A DNA stretch of 64,000 nucleotides from SZUA-444 sp965226565. Lineage in GTDB: Bacteria; Bacillota; Clostridia; Oscillospirales; Ruminococcaceae. Location of the stretch: assembly GCA_965226565.1 (NCBI GenBank), contig CBDDDI010000004.1, forward strand, positions 496,001 through 560,000. Direction: 5' to 3'. The position numbers and the translations under genes were made by a program. Each line of letters begins with the position of its first letter. The first letter of the stretch is position 1. The notes beneath the pieces were generated by a model. That model was not told where the DNA came from. It ran no database searches and saw only the letters and a list, made by a program, of their open reading frames with translations. Positions 8,915-17,715 of this stretch are shown piece by piece.

Positions 8915-9321
8915 GTGCAGCGTCTACAGCTCAAGTAGAAAATAATTATGAAAAATATAAAGATTATTTTGCAACTGAAGCTAATGATAATTTAGGACAA
9001 ATGGATTTTTTAAAGTTAATGGTTGAACAAATGAAAAACCAAGACTTTTCAAATCCTACTGATAATTCAGAATATATTGCTCAAATGGCTCAATTTAATA
9101 CTTTGCAACAAATGCAGCAAATGACTTATTTTGCAAATGCTAATTTTGCAACTTCTTTAGTAGGAAAAACTGTAACAATGGCATCTGTTGATGGAAATGA
9201 TGATTTAGATACAGTTACTGATGTTGTTAGCTCAGTTAGATTAAATGGAGAAAAATTTGAAATTATTGTTGGTGGAAAAACTTATACAACTGAAAATTTA
9301 ATGGAAGTTGTAGATAAGTAA
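8899..9321 (+). CDS. flgD: Flagellar hook assembly (capping) protein FlgD
   Basis: 140 residues, the short Firmicutes form without the C-terminal Ig-like domains. FlgD caps the growing hook. The family block is LGQMDFLKLMVEQMKNQDFS followed by NPTDNSEYIAQMAQFNTLQQ. The start is TTG at 8899 with GGGAGG upstream, inside the end of fliK, so it is probably translationally coupled. Confidence 0.94.
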   Translation: MANGIGAASTAQVENNYEKYKDYFATEANDNLGQMDFLKLMVEQMKNQDFSNPTDNSEYIAQMAQFNTLQQMQQMTYFANANFATSLVGKTVTMASVDGNDDLDTVTDVVSSVRLNGEKFEIIVGGKTYTTENLMEVVDK

Positions 9322-9336
9322 TGAAGGTGAATGATT

Positions 9337-9738
9337 ATGTTAATTAATGAATTCCGGCTGAAGAATTTACAAACTCCAATAATAAAGCCTAATTCAACTC
9401 AACCTGAAGTCAAAAAAAGTACTAACACAAATCAAAGTGATTTTGCAAAAACCTTTAAAAAAGAGCTTGAGAAAAATCAAAAAGCTGTTGAGTTTTCAAA
9501 ACATGCTATGGATAGAATTAATGAACGTAGTATAGATTTGAACACAGAAAATAAGCTTGAAAGACTTAATAAAGCTTTGGAAATAGCTGAAGAAAAAGGT
9601 GCAAATGAAACATTAGTGCTTATTGACCAAACAGCGTTTATTGTTAATGTAAAAAATAATAAAGTTATAACAACAATGGATCAAAACGATATGGTAGGAA
9701 AAATATTTACAAACATCGACTCAACCGTAATAATATAA
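9337..9738 (+). CDS. Flagellar operon protein, TIGR02530 type
   Basis: 133 residues. It matches the small conserved protein found between flgD and flgE in many Firmicutes and other phyla: FSKHAMDRINERSIDLN, KGANETLVLIDQTAFIVNV and the closing FTNIDSTVII. Its role is not settled; the position suggests hook assembly. ATG 9337 is preferred over ATG 9331 because AAGGTGA (9324-9330) is then seven bases upstream. The last codons form one arm of a long-range hairpin with the flgE leader (see findings). Confidence 0.88.
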   Translation: MLINEFRLKNLQTPIIKPNSTQPEVKKSTNTNQSDFAKTFKKELEKNQKAVEFSKHAMDRINERSIDLNTENKLERLNKALEIAEEKGANETLVLIDQTAFIVNVKNNKVITTMDQNDMVGKIFTNIDSTVII

Positions 9739-9796
9739 AATTGGACCGATAGGAGATTTTTTACTCTGAATGCTTGATGAGTAAAATTACGGTTGA
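9721..9796 (+). promoter_or_regulatory. Nested hairpin between the TIGR02530-type gene and flgE
   Basis: Outer arms TCAACCGTAAT (9721-9731) and ATTACGGTTGA (9786-9796) are perfect 11-bp complements. Inside them TTTACTC (9760-9766) and GAGTAAA (9779-9785) form a 7-bp stem with a 12-nt loop. The two 3' arms are contiguous, so the helices could stack, leaving a 28-nt single-stranded bulge (9732-9759) on the 5' side. The 5' outer arm overlaps the last codons of the upstream gene. There is no U tract directly after it, so it is not a simple terminator. Function unknown. Confidence 0.6.
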
Positions 9797-9832
9797 CATT
9801 TGAATTTTTTATAAAACAAAGGAGCGAGTTAA

Positions 9833-11383
9833 ATGTTAAAATCTCTATATGCAGGTGTTTCAGGACTTACAGCACATCAAACAAAAATGGACGTTATAGG
9901 TAATAATATAGCGAATGTAAATACATTTGGTTTTAAATCAAGCCGTGTAACATTTAGTGATATGTATTATCAATCACTTAGAAATGCAACAGCAGGTAGT
10001 GCAGTTGCTGGTGGTAACAATGCATCACAAGTTGGTTATGGTTCAACAGTAGGAAGCATTGATTCAAATATGAGCCGTTCTGGTTTCCAAATGACTGATA
10101 ATGGACTAGATTTAGCAATCGCAGGAGAAGGTTTTTTCCAAGTTCAAGACAAAGTTGGTAACAAATTTTATACAAGAGCAGGTGTACTTGCTATAGATAA
10201 CTATGGAAACCTTGTTGATTCACAAGGAAACTTTGTGCTTGGAATGACTGGTGATCCAACTGGACAAGCTGCATCATCAGAAAAAATTCAGTTAACAGTT
10301 CCTGATGTAGATGATTCAAAAGCTTTTGCAAATAAAAAACTTTTAGGCTCAAATATCACAATTACATCAGAAAATATAGGTGCTGAAAGTAATATCACAA
10401 TTAACTTTGTACATGGTGATACTCCAACAGCTAATATTACAGGAGATAATCTAACAATTACATTCGATCAAAAAGCAGATTATCCAGATTTAGCATCTTT
10501 AGATGCAGCAATTAAAGAAGCAATTAGACTTGGAGGTGTAACACTTCCAACAGGTGAACTTGATATTTCAGTAGAACCAGCGCCTCTAAATACTGCAGCA
10601 AAATCAACAGCAGAAGTTCGTTATGGTGCAGCAACATCTGCAGCAGACACACTTACTTTCACAGCTGGTGATGAAGGCAAAGATGGTAACTCAATTGAAA
10701 TTAAATATGTTGAAATTGATCCAGGTGATACACCAAAAGCTGAATGGAATGATGATAGACTTACATTCTATTTAGTAAAAGGTGATACTTATACTGGAGC
10801 TAATTTACAAACATATGTAGATGCAGCTAAAACAGCAGCAGCAATTCCTACTGGTGACGTTAGAGATATTCAAGTTACAGGTTTAACAACAGCTACAGTT
10901 TGTGAAACAATTACAGCAAAACCAGTTACACTTGGTGGTGGTGATAATACATATTTTGAAAATGTAGCTGGACTTCTTGGAACAGTGAAACTTGATGGTG
11001 GTAGAGTAGCATCACCTCAAACAGTAGGTAATTTAACAGGTATTTCAGTAGGTTCAGATGGTACAGTATCTGCTACACATAGTGTTCATGGACAACTTTT
11101 ACTTGGAAGAGTTGATGTTGTAACATTTGATAATATTTCAGGTTTAAAAAGTTCAGGTAACAATTATTTTGTAGAAACTCCAGCATCAGGTCAAGCAAGA
11201 GTTTGTAGAGCTGGTTTTGATGGAACAGGAGATATAGTATCAAGTGCTTTAGAAATGTCAAATGTTGATTTAGCACAAGAATTCGCAGATATGATTACAA
11301 CTCAAAGAGGATTCCAAGCAAACTCAAGAATCATTACAACTTCAGACGAACTTTTAAAAGAATTAGTTAATCTAAAGAGATAA
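9833..11383 (+). CDS. flgE: Flagellar hook protein FlgE
   Basis: 516 residues. FlgE polymerises into the hook. The N-terminus has the rod/hook signature (SGLTAHQTKMDVIGNNIANV) and the C-terminus the coiled-coil part (NVDLAQEFADMITTQRGFQA, ending DELLKELVNLKR). The central ~250 residues are Thr/Ala/Asp-rich and surface-exposed type, variable between species. ATG start with AAGGAGCGAG upstream. A 94-base gap with a structured element precedes it, the largest gap so far in the operon. Confidence 0.95.
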   Translation: MLKSLYAGVSGLTAHQTKMDVIGNNIANVNTFGFKSSRVTFSDMYYQSLRNATAGSAVAGGNNASQVGYGSTVGSIDSNMSRSGFQMTDNGLDLAIAGEGFFQVQDKVGNKFYTRAGVLAIDNYGNLVDSQGNFVLGMTGDPTGQAASSEKIQLTVPDVDDSKAFANKKLLGSNITITSENIGAESNITINFVHGDTPTANITGDNLTITFDQKADYPDLASLDAAIKEAIRLGGVTLPTGELDISVEPAPLNTAAKSTAEVRYGAATSAADTLTFTAGDEGKDGNSIEIKYVEIDPGDTPKAEWNDDRLTFYLVKGDTYTGANLQTYVDAAKTAAAIPTGDVRDIQVTGLTTATVCETITAKPVTLGGGDNTYFENVAGLLGTVKLDGGRVASPQTVGNLTGISVGSDGTVSATHSVHGQLLLGRVDVVTFDNISGLKSSGNNYFVETPASGQARVCRAGFDGTGDIVSSALEMSNVDLAQEFADMITTQRGFQANSRIITTSDELLKELVNLKR

Positions 11384-11447
11384 AATGATTAATTATTTAT
11401 CCTCCATCTTTTTTAAGGTGGAGGAATAGATAAAAAGGAGACAATTA

Positions 11448-11639
11448 ATGATAAAACTTACGAAAATAGACGGCCAAGTCATAGCATTAAATGAAGATTT
11501 CATTGATTTTATAGCAGCAACGCCAGATACAATAATAACAACTCAAGATGCTAAATCGTATGTAGTAAAAGAAAGCTTAGATGACATTTTAGATAAAATA
11601 GTACAATACAAAAAAGACATTAATAAGAAAGAAAATTAG
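11448..11639 (+). CDS. flbD: FlbD family protein
   Basis: 63 residues. This small protein, usually between flgE and motA in Firmicutes, belongs to the FlbD/YlzI family (MIKLTKIDGQVIALNEDFID with KSYVVKESLDDILDKIVQYK). It is not the transcriptional regulator FlbD of Caulobacter; the molecular role is unclear. AAGGAG upstream of the ATG. Confidence 0.88.
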   Translation: MIKLTKIDGQVIALNEDFIDFIAATPDTIITTQDAKSYVVKESLDDILDKIVQYKKDINKKEN

Positions 11640-11694
11640 CTAATAGCTTAATATAAAATTCTATATATAATTTTAGATTGGTGGGATAAACAAA

Positions 11695-12501
11695 ATGGCT
11701 AAAGGGAAAAAAAGTAATAAGGGTTCGATTAATATACTAGGTCTGTTTGGTTTTGCAGTAGGTTTTGGATTAATTGTTTGGGGTATTATTAGCGGAGGAA
11801 ATATTAGCGATTTCATAGAGCCTCAATCACTTGCTATAACAGTTGGTGGTACAATAGGTGCATTAATGATGTCATTTCCAAGTAGTGTAATCAAAAACAT
11901 TCCAAAAATGTTTATGATGTTTGCGAAACCTCGAAAATATGATCCGCAACAGTATATTGACGATATGGTTGAGTATTCAAAAATCGCAAGAAGTAAAAGT
12001 TTGCTTGCGTTAGAAGATGCAGCAAATGACTGTACTGATCCGTTTGTGAAATCAAGTTTAATGCTTATTGTTGATGCTAATGATAGTGACAAAGTAAGAG
12101 AAATGCTTGATGATGCAATCAATTTTATGACAGAAAGGCATCAAGAAAATTATAGCTTCTTCACAAAGCTTTCTGTGTTAGCACCAGCATTTGGTATGAT
12201 AGGTACTCTTGTTGGACTTATTAACATGCTTAAGAATTTATCTAGTGATCCAGATGGTCTTGGACCTAGGATGTCAGTAGCTCTTATAACAACTTTTTAT
12301 GGTTGTATTTTAGCAAATTTAATAGGTGCACCAATTGCATCTAGACTTAAAGCTTCTAATGAAGAAGAGATATTGTGTATGCAAATTGTTGAAGAAGGAG
12401 CATTAGGAATTATTTCAGGAGCAAATCCTAGATACATACAAGAAAGATTAGAATTAATGCTTGCACCTAAAAAAGAAGGCAAAAAAACCAAGAAAAAGTA
12501 A
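11695..12501 (+). CDS. motA: Flagellar motor stator protein MotA
   Basis: 268 residues. MotA surrounds the MotB dimer to form the ion-driven stator. Four membrane spans are visible: about residues 13-32, 42-60, 152-175 (SVLAPAFGMIGTLVGLINML, which carries the channel-lining Pro and Thr) and 185-207. The large cytoplasmic loop between spans 2 and 3 contains the charged FliG-contact region. The C-terminus is Lys-rich. Which ion is used cannot be told from the sequence alone. Confidence 0.95.
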   Translation: MAKGKKSNKGSINILGLFGFAVGFGLIVWGIISGGNISDFIEPQSLAITVGGTIGALMMSFPSSVIKNIPKMFMMFAKPRKYDPQQYIDDMVEYSKIARSKSLLALEDAANDCTDPFVKSSLMLIVDANDSDKVREMLDDAINFMTERHQENYSFFTKLSVLAPAFGMIGTLVGLINMLKNLSSDPDGLGPRMSVALITTFYGCILANLIGAPIASRLKASNEEEILCMQIVEEGALGIISGANPRYIQERLELMLAPKKEGKKTKKK

Positions 12502-12590
12502 AGGTAACTATTAAAAAATAAACATTAATTTGTATAAAACGATAGATTTTGTTGTTTTAATATGATAATATATGTAAAGAGGGTGTAGGT

Positions 12591-13487
12591 ATGGTGTCAA
12601 AAAAAGACAAAACACCAAAAAAGAAAAAGAAAAGACGCCGCCTATATGGTATGCGAAATTATAATGGTTATTGGAAAATGAGCAAAGAGGGTGAAGACAT
12701 GGCATCACGTAAAAAAGTATCTCAAGAAGAAGGCGGAGGCAATTGGATGGATACTTATGGTGACATGGTAACGTTGCTACTGACATTTTTTGTTATGCTT
12801 TATGCAAGTTCAAGTATAGATAAAGAAAAATGGCAACAAATTTATCAGTCATTTGTATCAAATGGTAAATTTATTAATAGTGTAGTTGATAGTGAACATA
12901 GTTCTAAAAATAGTGAAGGAGAATTATTAGAAGATCTTCCAGATGGAGAATTTCCACACAATTTTAATCAATTATATCAATATTTAACTGAGTATGTTAA
13001 AAATGAAAATCTTCAAGATAATGTAGAAATAGAAAAAGGAAAATCTCATATATTCTTAAAATTTAGAAATAATATTTTCTTTGCAGGAGATAGTAGTGTA
13101 ATTTTAGATGAAGGAAAAGATGTTCTTAAAAAATTAGGATTAGGAATTAAATCTGTATCTAATGACATTAAAATAATTAAAGTCGGAGGACATACTGCTA
13201 AAGTTAAATCATCTACTGCTGATGATACTGCATTATCAAGTGATAGAGCTGTTAATGTTGTAAATTATTTAAGAGATCATAATTATATGGCTCCAAACAA
13301 ATTAATATCTTCTGGATATGGACCATATAGACCGGTTGCACCAAATGATACTGAAGAAAATAGAGCTAAAAACCGGCGTGTTGAAATGGTTATTATTCAA
13401 AATAATTTGGATTTATCTGATCCGGATATAGCAGAAGAATTGTTGGAACTTGAATATGGTCCTGATGATTTAGTAGTTAAAGATTAG
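12591..13487 (+). CDS. motB: Flagellar motor stator protein MotB
   Basis: 298 residues from ATG 12591 (AGAGGGTG upstream); an internal ATG at 12699 also has GAGGGTGAAG upstream and would give 262 residues starting MASRKKVSQEEGGG, closer to the usual MotB N-terminus. The single span carries the proton- or sodium-binding Asp (YGDMVTLLLTFFVMLYASSS). The OmpA-like peptidoglycan-binding domain occupies the C-terminal half (GGHTAKV, SSDRAVNVVNYLRDH, SGYGPYRPVAPNDTEENRAK, RRVEMVI). The optional 36-residue extension is very basic. fliL, which often follows motB, is absent; fliM comes next. Confidence 0.93.
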   Translation: MVSKKDKTPKKKKKRRRLYGMRNYNGYWKMSKEGEDMASRKKVSQEEGGGNWMDTYGDMVTLLLTFFVMLYASSSIDKEKWQQIYQSFVSNGKFINSVVDSEHSSKNSEGELLEDLPDGEFPHNFNQLYQYLTEYVKNENLQDNVEIEKGKSHIFLKFRNNIFFAGDSSVILDEGKDVLKKLGLGIKSVSNDIKIIKVGGHTAKVKSSTADDTALSSDRAVNVVNYLRDHNYMAPNKLISSGYGPYRPVAPNDTEENRAKNRRVEMVIIQNNLDLSDPDIAEELLELEYGPDDLVVKD

Positions 13488-13511
13488 ATACATCATGAGA
13501 GGTGAAAATAG

Positions 13512-14510
13512 ATGTCAGATGCTTTGTCGCAATCGCAAATAGATGATTTATTAAATAGTCTGTCTGGACAAGATGATAAATCAATTGAAGAAATTGAGCA
13601 ATCAGTTAAAGAGAAAAAAGTCAAACCGTATGATTTTAGAACTCCTAAAAAGTTTACAAAAGAACGTATTAGGATTTTAAATAGAGTATATGAAATATAT
13701 TCAAGGCTATTATCATCTTATTTCACAGGTCTTTTAAGAACATATTGTAAAGTTAGCGTTGTGACTATTGAAGAACAAAGATATTATGAATTTAGTAATG
13801 CGTTACCTGAATGTGTTTTTGTAAGTATAATGGATTTTGGTGTTAAAATGGAAGATATGGATGATATAACTTTTTTAATGCAAATATCTAATCCTGTAGC
13901 ATTTACAATGCTTGATAGAATGATGGGTGGTGATGGATCCTACATAGAAGTAAACAGAGATTTTACAGAAATAGAACTTGGACTAATCACAAATATAGCG
14001 AAAAAATTATGTGCAGTCCAACAAGAAGCATGGGCTAATCATATTGAATTAGAACCAACAATTCAAGAAATTGAGACTAATTCAAGAATAATCCAACATA
14101 TAGCTCCTGATGATATAGTGATGCTTGTTATTCTTGAAGTTGAAATTAAAGGATTAACAAATACCATTTCACTTTGTATTCCATCAATTAATCTTGATAA
14201 AATGATGACAAAAATAGGTGAGAAAAACCTTAAAATCAAAAAACAAGATAAGGTAAAAGAAGGCGAAAGAAGAGATGGGATACTTTCAGGAATTAAAAAT
14301 ACAGAACTTCCTGTTAAAGCAATTCTTTGTGATACAGAAATAGATTTAGCAGACGTTTTGAATTTACAGATTAATGATATAATTCCTTTAAATGTGGGAA
14401 TAGATCAAAACGTTGAACTTAAAATTGGATCTAATAAATGGTTTGATGGAAAAATGGGTATCAAAAATAAGAATAAAGCAATAAGAATAGATAATGTTTT
14501 TAGGAATTGA
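13512..14510 (+). CDS. fliM: Flagellar motor switch protein FliM
   Basis: 332 residues, normal length. The N-terminal CheY-P docking peptide is present (LSQSQIDDLLNSL). The CheC-like middle domain (about 50-235) includes FRTPKKFTKERIRILNRVYE and the MLDRMMGGDGS loop that binds FliG. The C-terminal SpoA domain (about 260-330) contributes to the C-ring. ATG with GAGAGGTG upstream; fliY follows 13 bases later. Confidence 0.96.
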   Translation: MSDALSQSQIDDLLNSLSGQDDKSIEEIEQSVKEKKVKPYDFRTPKKFTKERIRILNRVYEIYSRLLSSYFTGLLRTYCKVSVVTIEEQRYYEFSNALPECVFVSIMDFGVKMEDMDDITFLMQISNPVAFTMLDRMMGGDGSYIEVNRDFTEIELGLITNIAKKLCAVQQEAWANHIELEPTIQEIETNSRIIQHIAPDDIVMLVILEVEIKGLTNTISLCIPSINLDKMMTKIGEKNLKIKKQDKVKEGERRDGILSGIKNTELPVKAILCDTEIDLADVLNLQINDIIPLNVGIDQNVELKIGSNKWFDGKMGIKNKNKAIRIDNVFRN

Positions 14511-14523
14511 GGGATAGAGATTA

Positions 14524-15861
14524 ATGAGTGATAAATCTAACAAAGCTAATTTTTCTGAGATGCAGCTTAGTGCTATAGCTGAAACTCAAAACATTAGTAT
14601 GGGTGCGGCCGCAACAGCGATATCGACACTTCTTAACGCAAAAGTTTGGATTACTGCTCCAAAAGTCAAAATGTCAAAGTATAAAGACTTAAAGCATACT
14701 GATTTAATGCCTTCAGTTTGTGTAAGTGTAAAATATGTTGAAGGTGTTTTTGGTAACAATGTCATGATTTTAAAACAAGATGACATGCAACTGATTTTAA
14801 ATCAATTAATGGGTAAACCAATTGAAAAATCAGAAGATTTTGTATTTGATGAACTAAATATGTCTGCTGTATGTGAAATAATGAACCAAATGATGGGATC
14901 AGCAGCAACATCTTTATCAGAATTTTTAGAAATGCCAATAAATATATCAACTCCACAAGCGAGTGTTGAAGAAGAAGAGTGTCTAAAAGAATATGGAGAA
15001 AAAGATCCAGAAGATGATGCTATTGAAATCACATTTGATATAACAATTGATGGAGTTATAAAAAGTCAGTTTGTATCAATACTTGAAATTGATTTAGCAA
15101 CAAAGCTTGCAAATTCAATGCTTAAAAATTATGATGCTCAAGATTCTGGAGAAGAAAAGGTAATAGAAGCAAAAGATCCAGAAGAAAAAGTACAGCAACA
15201 AGCTAATGAGCAACCACAAGCGCCAGAACAACCAGCACCGGCTGTACAACAACCACAAGAAGAATCTATACAGGCTTCGCAACCACAACCAGCAACACCA
15301 GTAGCACCAGAACAACCAGCACAGCCTGTTTATGATAATCAATTTGGGCAACAGCAACCAATGTATAACAATCCAAATCCGCAACAGCAACCACAAGCAC
15401 CACAATCGCAACAACAGCCACAACAATATGCACAACCAATGTACGCTGGTCAGCCACAACAACCATATGGACAACCAATGTATAATGGACAACCACAATA
15501 CGCACAACCAATGATGCAACAACCAATTAATGTACAAAACGTAAAATTACATCAGTTTGATAATGGAAACAATCAAGCAATTTCAGGAGATAATTCAAAT
15601 AATCTTAATTTACTTATGAATGTACCATTAGGTATATCAATAGAATTAGGATCAGCAAAGAAAAAAGTAAAAGATATATTAGAATTTTCACAAGGATCAA
15701 TTATTGAACTTGACCGTCAAGCAGGAGCGCCTGTTGATGTAGTAGTAAATGGACAACTTATAGCAAAAGGAGACGTTGTAGTAATAGATGACAATTTTGC
15801 AGTAAGAATAACAGAAATATTAAAGTCCAAATTATTAGACACTTTATGGGATAAGGAGTAA
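14524..15861 (+). CDS. fliY: Flagellar motor switch phosphatase FliY (CheC-FliN fusion)
   Basis: 445 residues. An N-terminal CheC-type domain (about 1-195) carries two phosphatase-like motifs: AETQNISMGAAATAISTLL and CEIMNQMMGSAATSLSEF, each with the E..N pair needed to dephosphorylate CheY-P. A Pro/Gln-rich linker of about 120 residues (nt 15185-15540) contains repeated QPMY and QQP units. The C-terminal SpoA/FliN domain (about 365-445; LGSAKKKVKDILEFSQGSII, GAPVDVVVNGQLIAKGDVVV) builds the C-ring. The architecture is that of Bacillus FliY, with a longer linker than I would expect. Confidence 0.93.
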   Translation: MSDKSNKANFSEMQLSAIAETQNISMGAAATAISTLLNAKVWITAPKVKMSKYKDLKHTDLMPSVCVSVKYVEGVFGNNVMILKQDDMQLILNQLMGKPIEKSEDFVFDELNMSAVCEIMNQMMGSAATSLSEFLEMPINISTPQASVEEEECLKEYGEKDPEDDAIEITFDITIDGVIKSQFVSILEIDLATKLANSMLKNYDAQDSGEEKVIEAKDPEEKVQQQANEQPQAPEQPAPAVQQPQEESIQASQPQPATPVAPEQPAQPVYDNQFGQQQPMYNNPNPQQQPQAPQSQQQPQQYAQPMYAGQPQQPYGQPMYNGQPQYAQPMMQQPINVQNVKLHQFDNGNNQAISGDNSNNLNLLMNVPLGISIELGSAKKKVKDILEFSQGSIIELDRQAGAPVDVVVNGQLIAKGDVVVIDDNFAVRITEILKSKLLDTLWDKE

Positions 15862-15866
15862 GAAAT

Positions 15867-16229
15867 ATGGAAAAAAAGATTTTACTAGTTGATGACGCAG
15901 CCTTTATGAGAATGATGATTAAGGATACTTTAACAAAGAATGGTTATGAGAATATTCTAGAAGCAGGAGACGGAGAACAAGCTATAGAACAATACAAAAG
16001 TGAAAAACCAGATTTAATAATAATGGATATAACAATGCCTAATAAAACAGGTATAGAAGCACTTCAAGAAATTAAAGCATTAGATAACACATCAAAAATA
16101 GTAATGTGTTCAGCTATGGGACAAGAATCAATGGTAGTAGAAGCAATAAAACTAGGAGCAATAGATTTTATTGTAAAACCATTCAAACCAGAAAGAATAA
16201 TACAAACAGTAACAAAGATATTAGGTTAA
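15867..16229 (+). CDS. cheY: Chemotaxis response regulator CheY
   Basis: 120 residues, a single receiver domain. Acidic pocket D9-D10, phospho-acceptor D54 (DLIIMDITMPNKTG), Ser in MCSAMGQ and Lys in FIVKPF are all present. CheY-P, made by CheA, binds FliM/FliY to change rotation. It sits right after fliY (5 bases), the place used in Bacillus-type operons, far from cheA at 28.8 kb. Confidence 0.96.
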   Translation: MEKKILLVDDAAFMRMMIKDTLTKNGYENILEAGDGEQAIEQYKSEKPDLIIMDITMPNKTGIEALQEIKALDNTSKIVMCSAMGQESMVVEAIKLGAIDFIVKPFKPERIIQTVTKILG

Positions 16230-16252
16230 TTATAAAGGATTTATAAAATTAT

Positions 16253-16621
16253 ATGGATGAAATTTTAAGCATTATAATTGGTTTAGTTGGAGTTACAATA
16301 CTCATATTTCTTACATATTGGGGATTAAAGTGGTTAAACAAAAGAGTTAAGTTTTCTGGAAACCAACTTATGAAAGTTCATGAAAGAATAAATTTAGGAC
16401 CAGATAAGTCAATTATTATCGCATCTGTTGGAGAAAGTTATATGATAATGGGAATAACATCTCAAAATATAACAAAGATTGCTGATCTTGATAAACAAGA
16501 AGTAGAGAAATTGATAGCTGAAAAAACAAGTAATCCAAAACAATCTTTTTCAATGATGATGGCAGAAATAATAACTCAAAAAAACAAGCGAAAAGGCGGT
16601 GATATTGATGACCAAAAGTGA
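16253..16621 (+). CDS. fliO: Flagellar biosynthesis protein FliO (FliZ-like)
   Basis: 122 residues. One N-terminal membrane span (about 4-26, IIIGLVGVTILIFLTYWGLK) is followed by a small basic cytoplasmic domain with MKVHERINLGPDKSIIIASV, the FliO-family core. FliO helps assemble the FliP5 export-gate ring. It lies between cheY and fliP as usual and overlaps fliP by 14 bases. Confidence 0.87.
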   Translation: MDEILSIIIGLVGVTILIFLTYWGLKWLNKRVKFSGNQLMKVHERINLGPDKSIIIASVGESYMIMGITSQNITKIADLDKQEVEKLIAEKTSNPKQSFSMMMAEIITQKNKRKGGDIDDQK

Positions 16622-17411
16622 GTTGTGGTCAAAAATTAAAATACCGCTGTTAAAATGTATAGTATGTTTAATAGTTATTGTATTATCTATATATTGTATA
16701 AATACAATAGCTGTTAATGCCACACCTGCAGGTACACAAGAAAGTGAAGGTCTTTTAAATGGACTGTTAAATGTAAATGATAATAATGGATCATTAGAGC
16801 TAGTATTATTAATAACTCTCTTGTCTCTTGCACCATCAATACTTATCCTCATGACAAGTTTTACAAGAATTGTGATAGTCTTTTCTTTATTAAGAAATGC
16901 ACTTGGAACTCAACAAAATCCACCGAATCAAGTTATGATTGGACTTGCCTTGTTTTTAACAATGTTTATTATGGCTCCTGTTTTTAGCCAAATAAATGAT
17001 GTTGCATATAAAGGATATAAAAAAGGTGAATTCACAGCAATGGAAGCAGCACAAAAAGCTTCTGTGCCTTTAAAAGAATGGATGCTTAAACAAACATCAA
17101 CAGATAGTATGGATTTCTTTTTAGAGCTTTCTGATACAGAAATGCCAAAAGAAAATGTAGCAGAAGAATTAGGACTACAAATTGTAGTACCAGCATTTAT
17201 AATTAGCGAATTAAAAAGAGCATTTATAATGGGATTCTTGCTATTTATACCATTTTTAGTAATAGATATAATAGTAGCATCAACGTTAATGTCGATGGGT
17301 ATGATTATGTTACCACCAGCAATGATATCGTTGCCGTTTAAGATATTACTTTTCATCATGATAAATGGGTGGGAACTATTAGTAGGAACACTTATATCAG
17401 GATTTAATTAG
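16608..17411 (+). CDS. fliP: Flagellar export gate protein FliP
   Basis: 267 residues from ATG 16608 (AAGGCGGTGA upstream; GTG 16599 is a possible but less likely start). FliP forms the core of the export gate with FliQ and FliR. A signal-like N-terminal hydrophobic segment is followed by LLITLLSLAPSILILMTSFT and IVFSLLRNALGTQQNPPNQV, which are diagnostic, and by DIIVASTLMSMGMIMLPPAM near the C-terminus. Confidence 0.96.
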   Translation: MTKSELWSKIKIPLLKCIVCLIVIVLSIYCINTIAVNATPAGTQESEGLLNGLLNVNDNNGSLELVLLITLLSLAPSILILMTSFTRIVIVFSLLRNALGTQQNPPNQVMIGLALFLTMFIMAPVFSQINDVAYKGYKKGEFTAMEAAQKASVPLKEWMLKQTSTDSMDFFLELSDTEMPKENVAEELGLQIVVPAFIISELKRAFIMGFLLFIPFLVIDIIVASTLMSMGMIMLPPAMISLPFKILLFIMINGWELLVGTLISGFN

Positions 17412-17428
17412 TTAAAAGGAGAGTATAA

Positions 17429-17698
17429 ATGTCACAGGACCAAGCGTTAACTGTATTTAAAGAAGCACTCCATGTAGTATTAAAAGTAGGAGGACCAATA
17501 TTACTAATAAGTATAGTAGTAGGACTTGTCATATCTATTTTACAAGCAGCAACACAAGTGCATGAACAAACGCTTACATTTGTACCAAAGCTTATAGCAA
17601 TAGGAGTTATTCTTCTTTTTGCAGGAGGATGGATGTTAGATACAGTTTCAGATTATGCAAAAGAGATTTTTAGGTTAATGGCACAACTAGGCAACTAG
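17429..17698 (+). CDS. fliQ: Flagellar export gate protein FliQ
   Basis: 89 residues with two membrane spans and the family core VGGPILLISIVVGLVISILQ followed by AATQVHEQTLTFVPK. Four copies surround FliP/FliR in the export gate. ATG with AAAGGAGAG upstream. Confidence 0.96.
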   Translation: MSQDQALTVFKEALHVVLKVGGPILLISIVVGLVISILQAATQVHEQTLTFVPKLIAIGVILLFAGGWMLDTVSDYAKEIFRLMAQLGN

Positions 17699-17715
17699 TT
17701 CAAGGAGGAAATAGC

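Noticed and set aside
9728..9752. Sigma-28 promoter before flgE
   Set aside because: TAAT-N13-ACCGATAG departs from consensus in both boxes and in spacing.
9721..9796. Cyclic-di-GMP riboswitch before flgE
   Set aside because: No GEMM-type conserved core or tetraloop receptor; left as an unknown element.
12511..12786. 91-codon minus-strand frame over the motA-motB gap
   Set aside because: Mostly antisense to motB; no ribosome site and no recognisable product.
15115..15537. Trp/Leu-rich open frames opposite the FliY linker
   Set aside because: Antisense reading of CAA/CCA repeats; no ribosome site and no protein-like composition.
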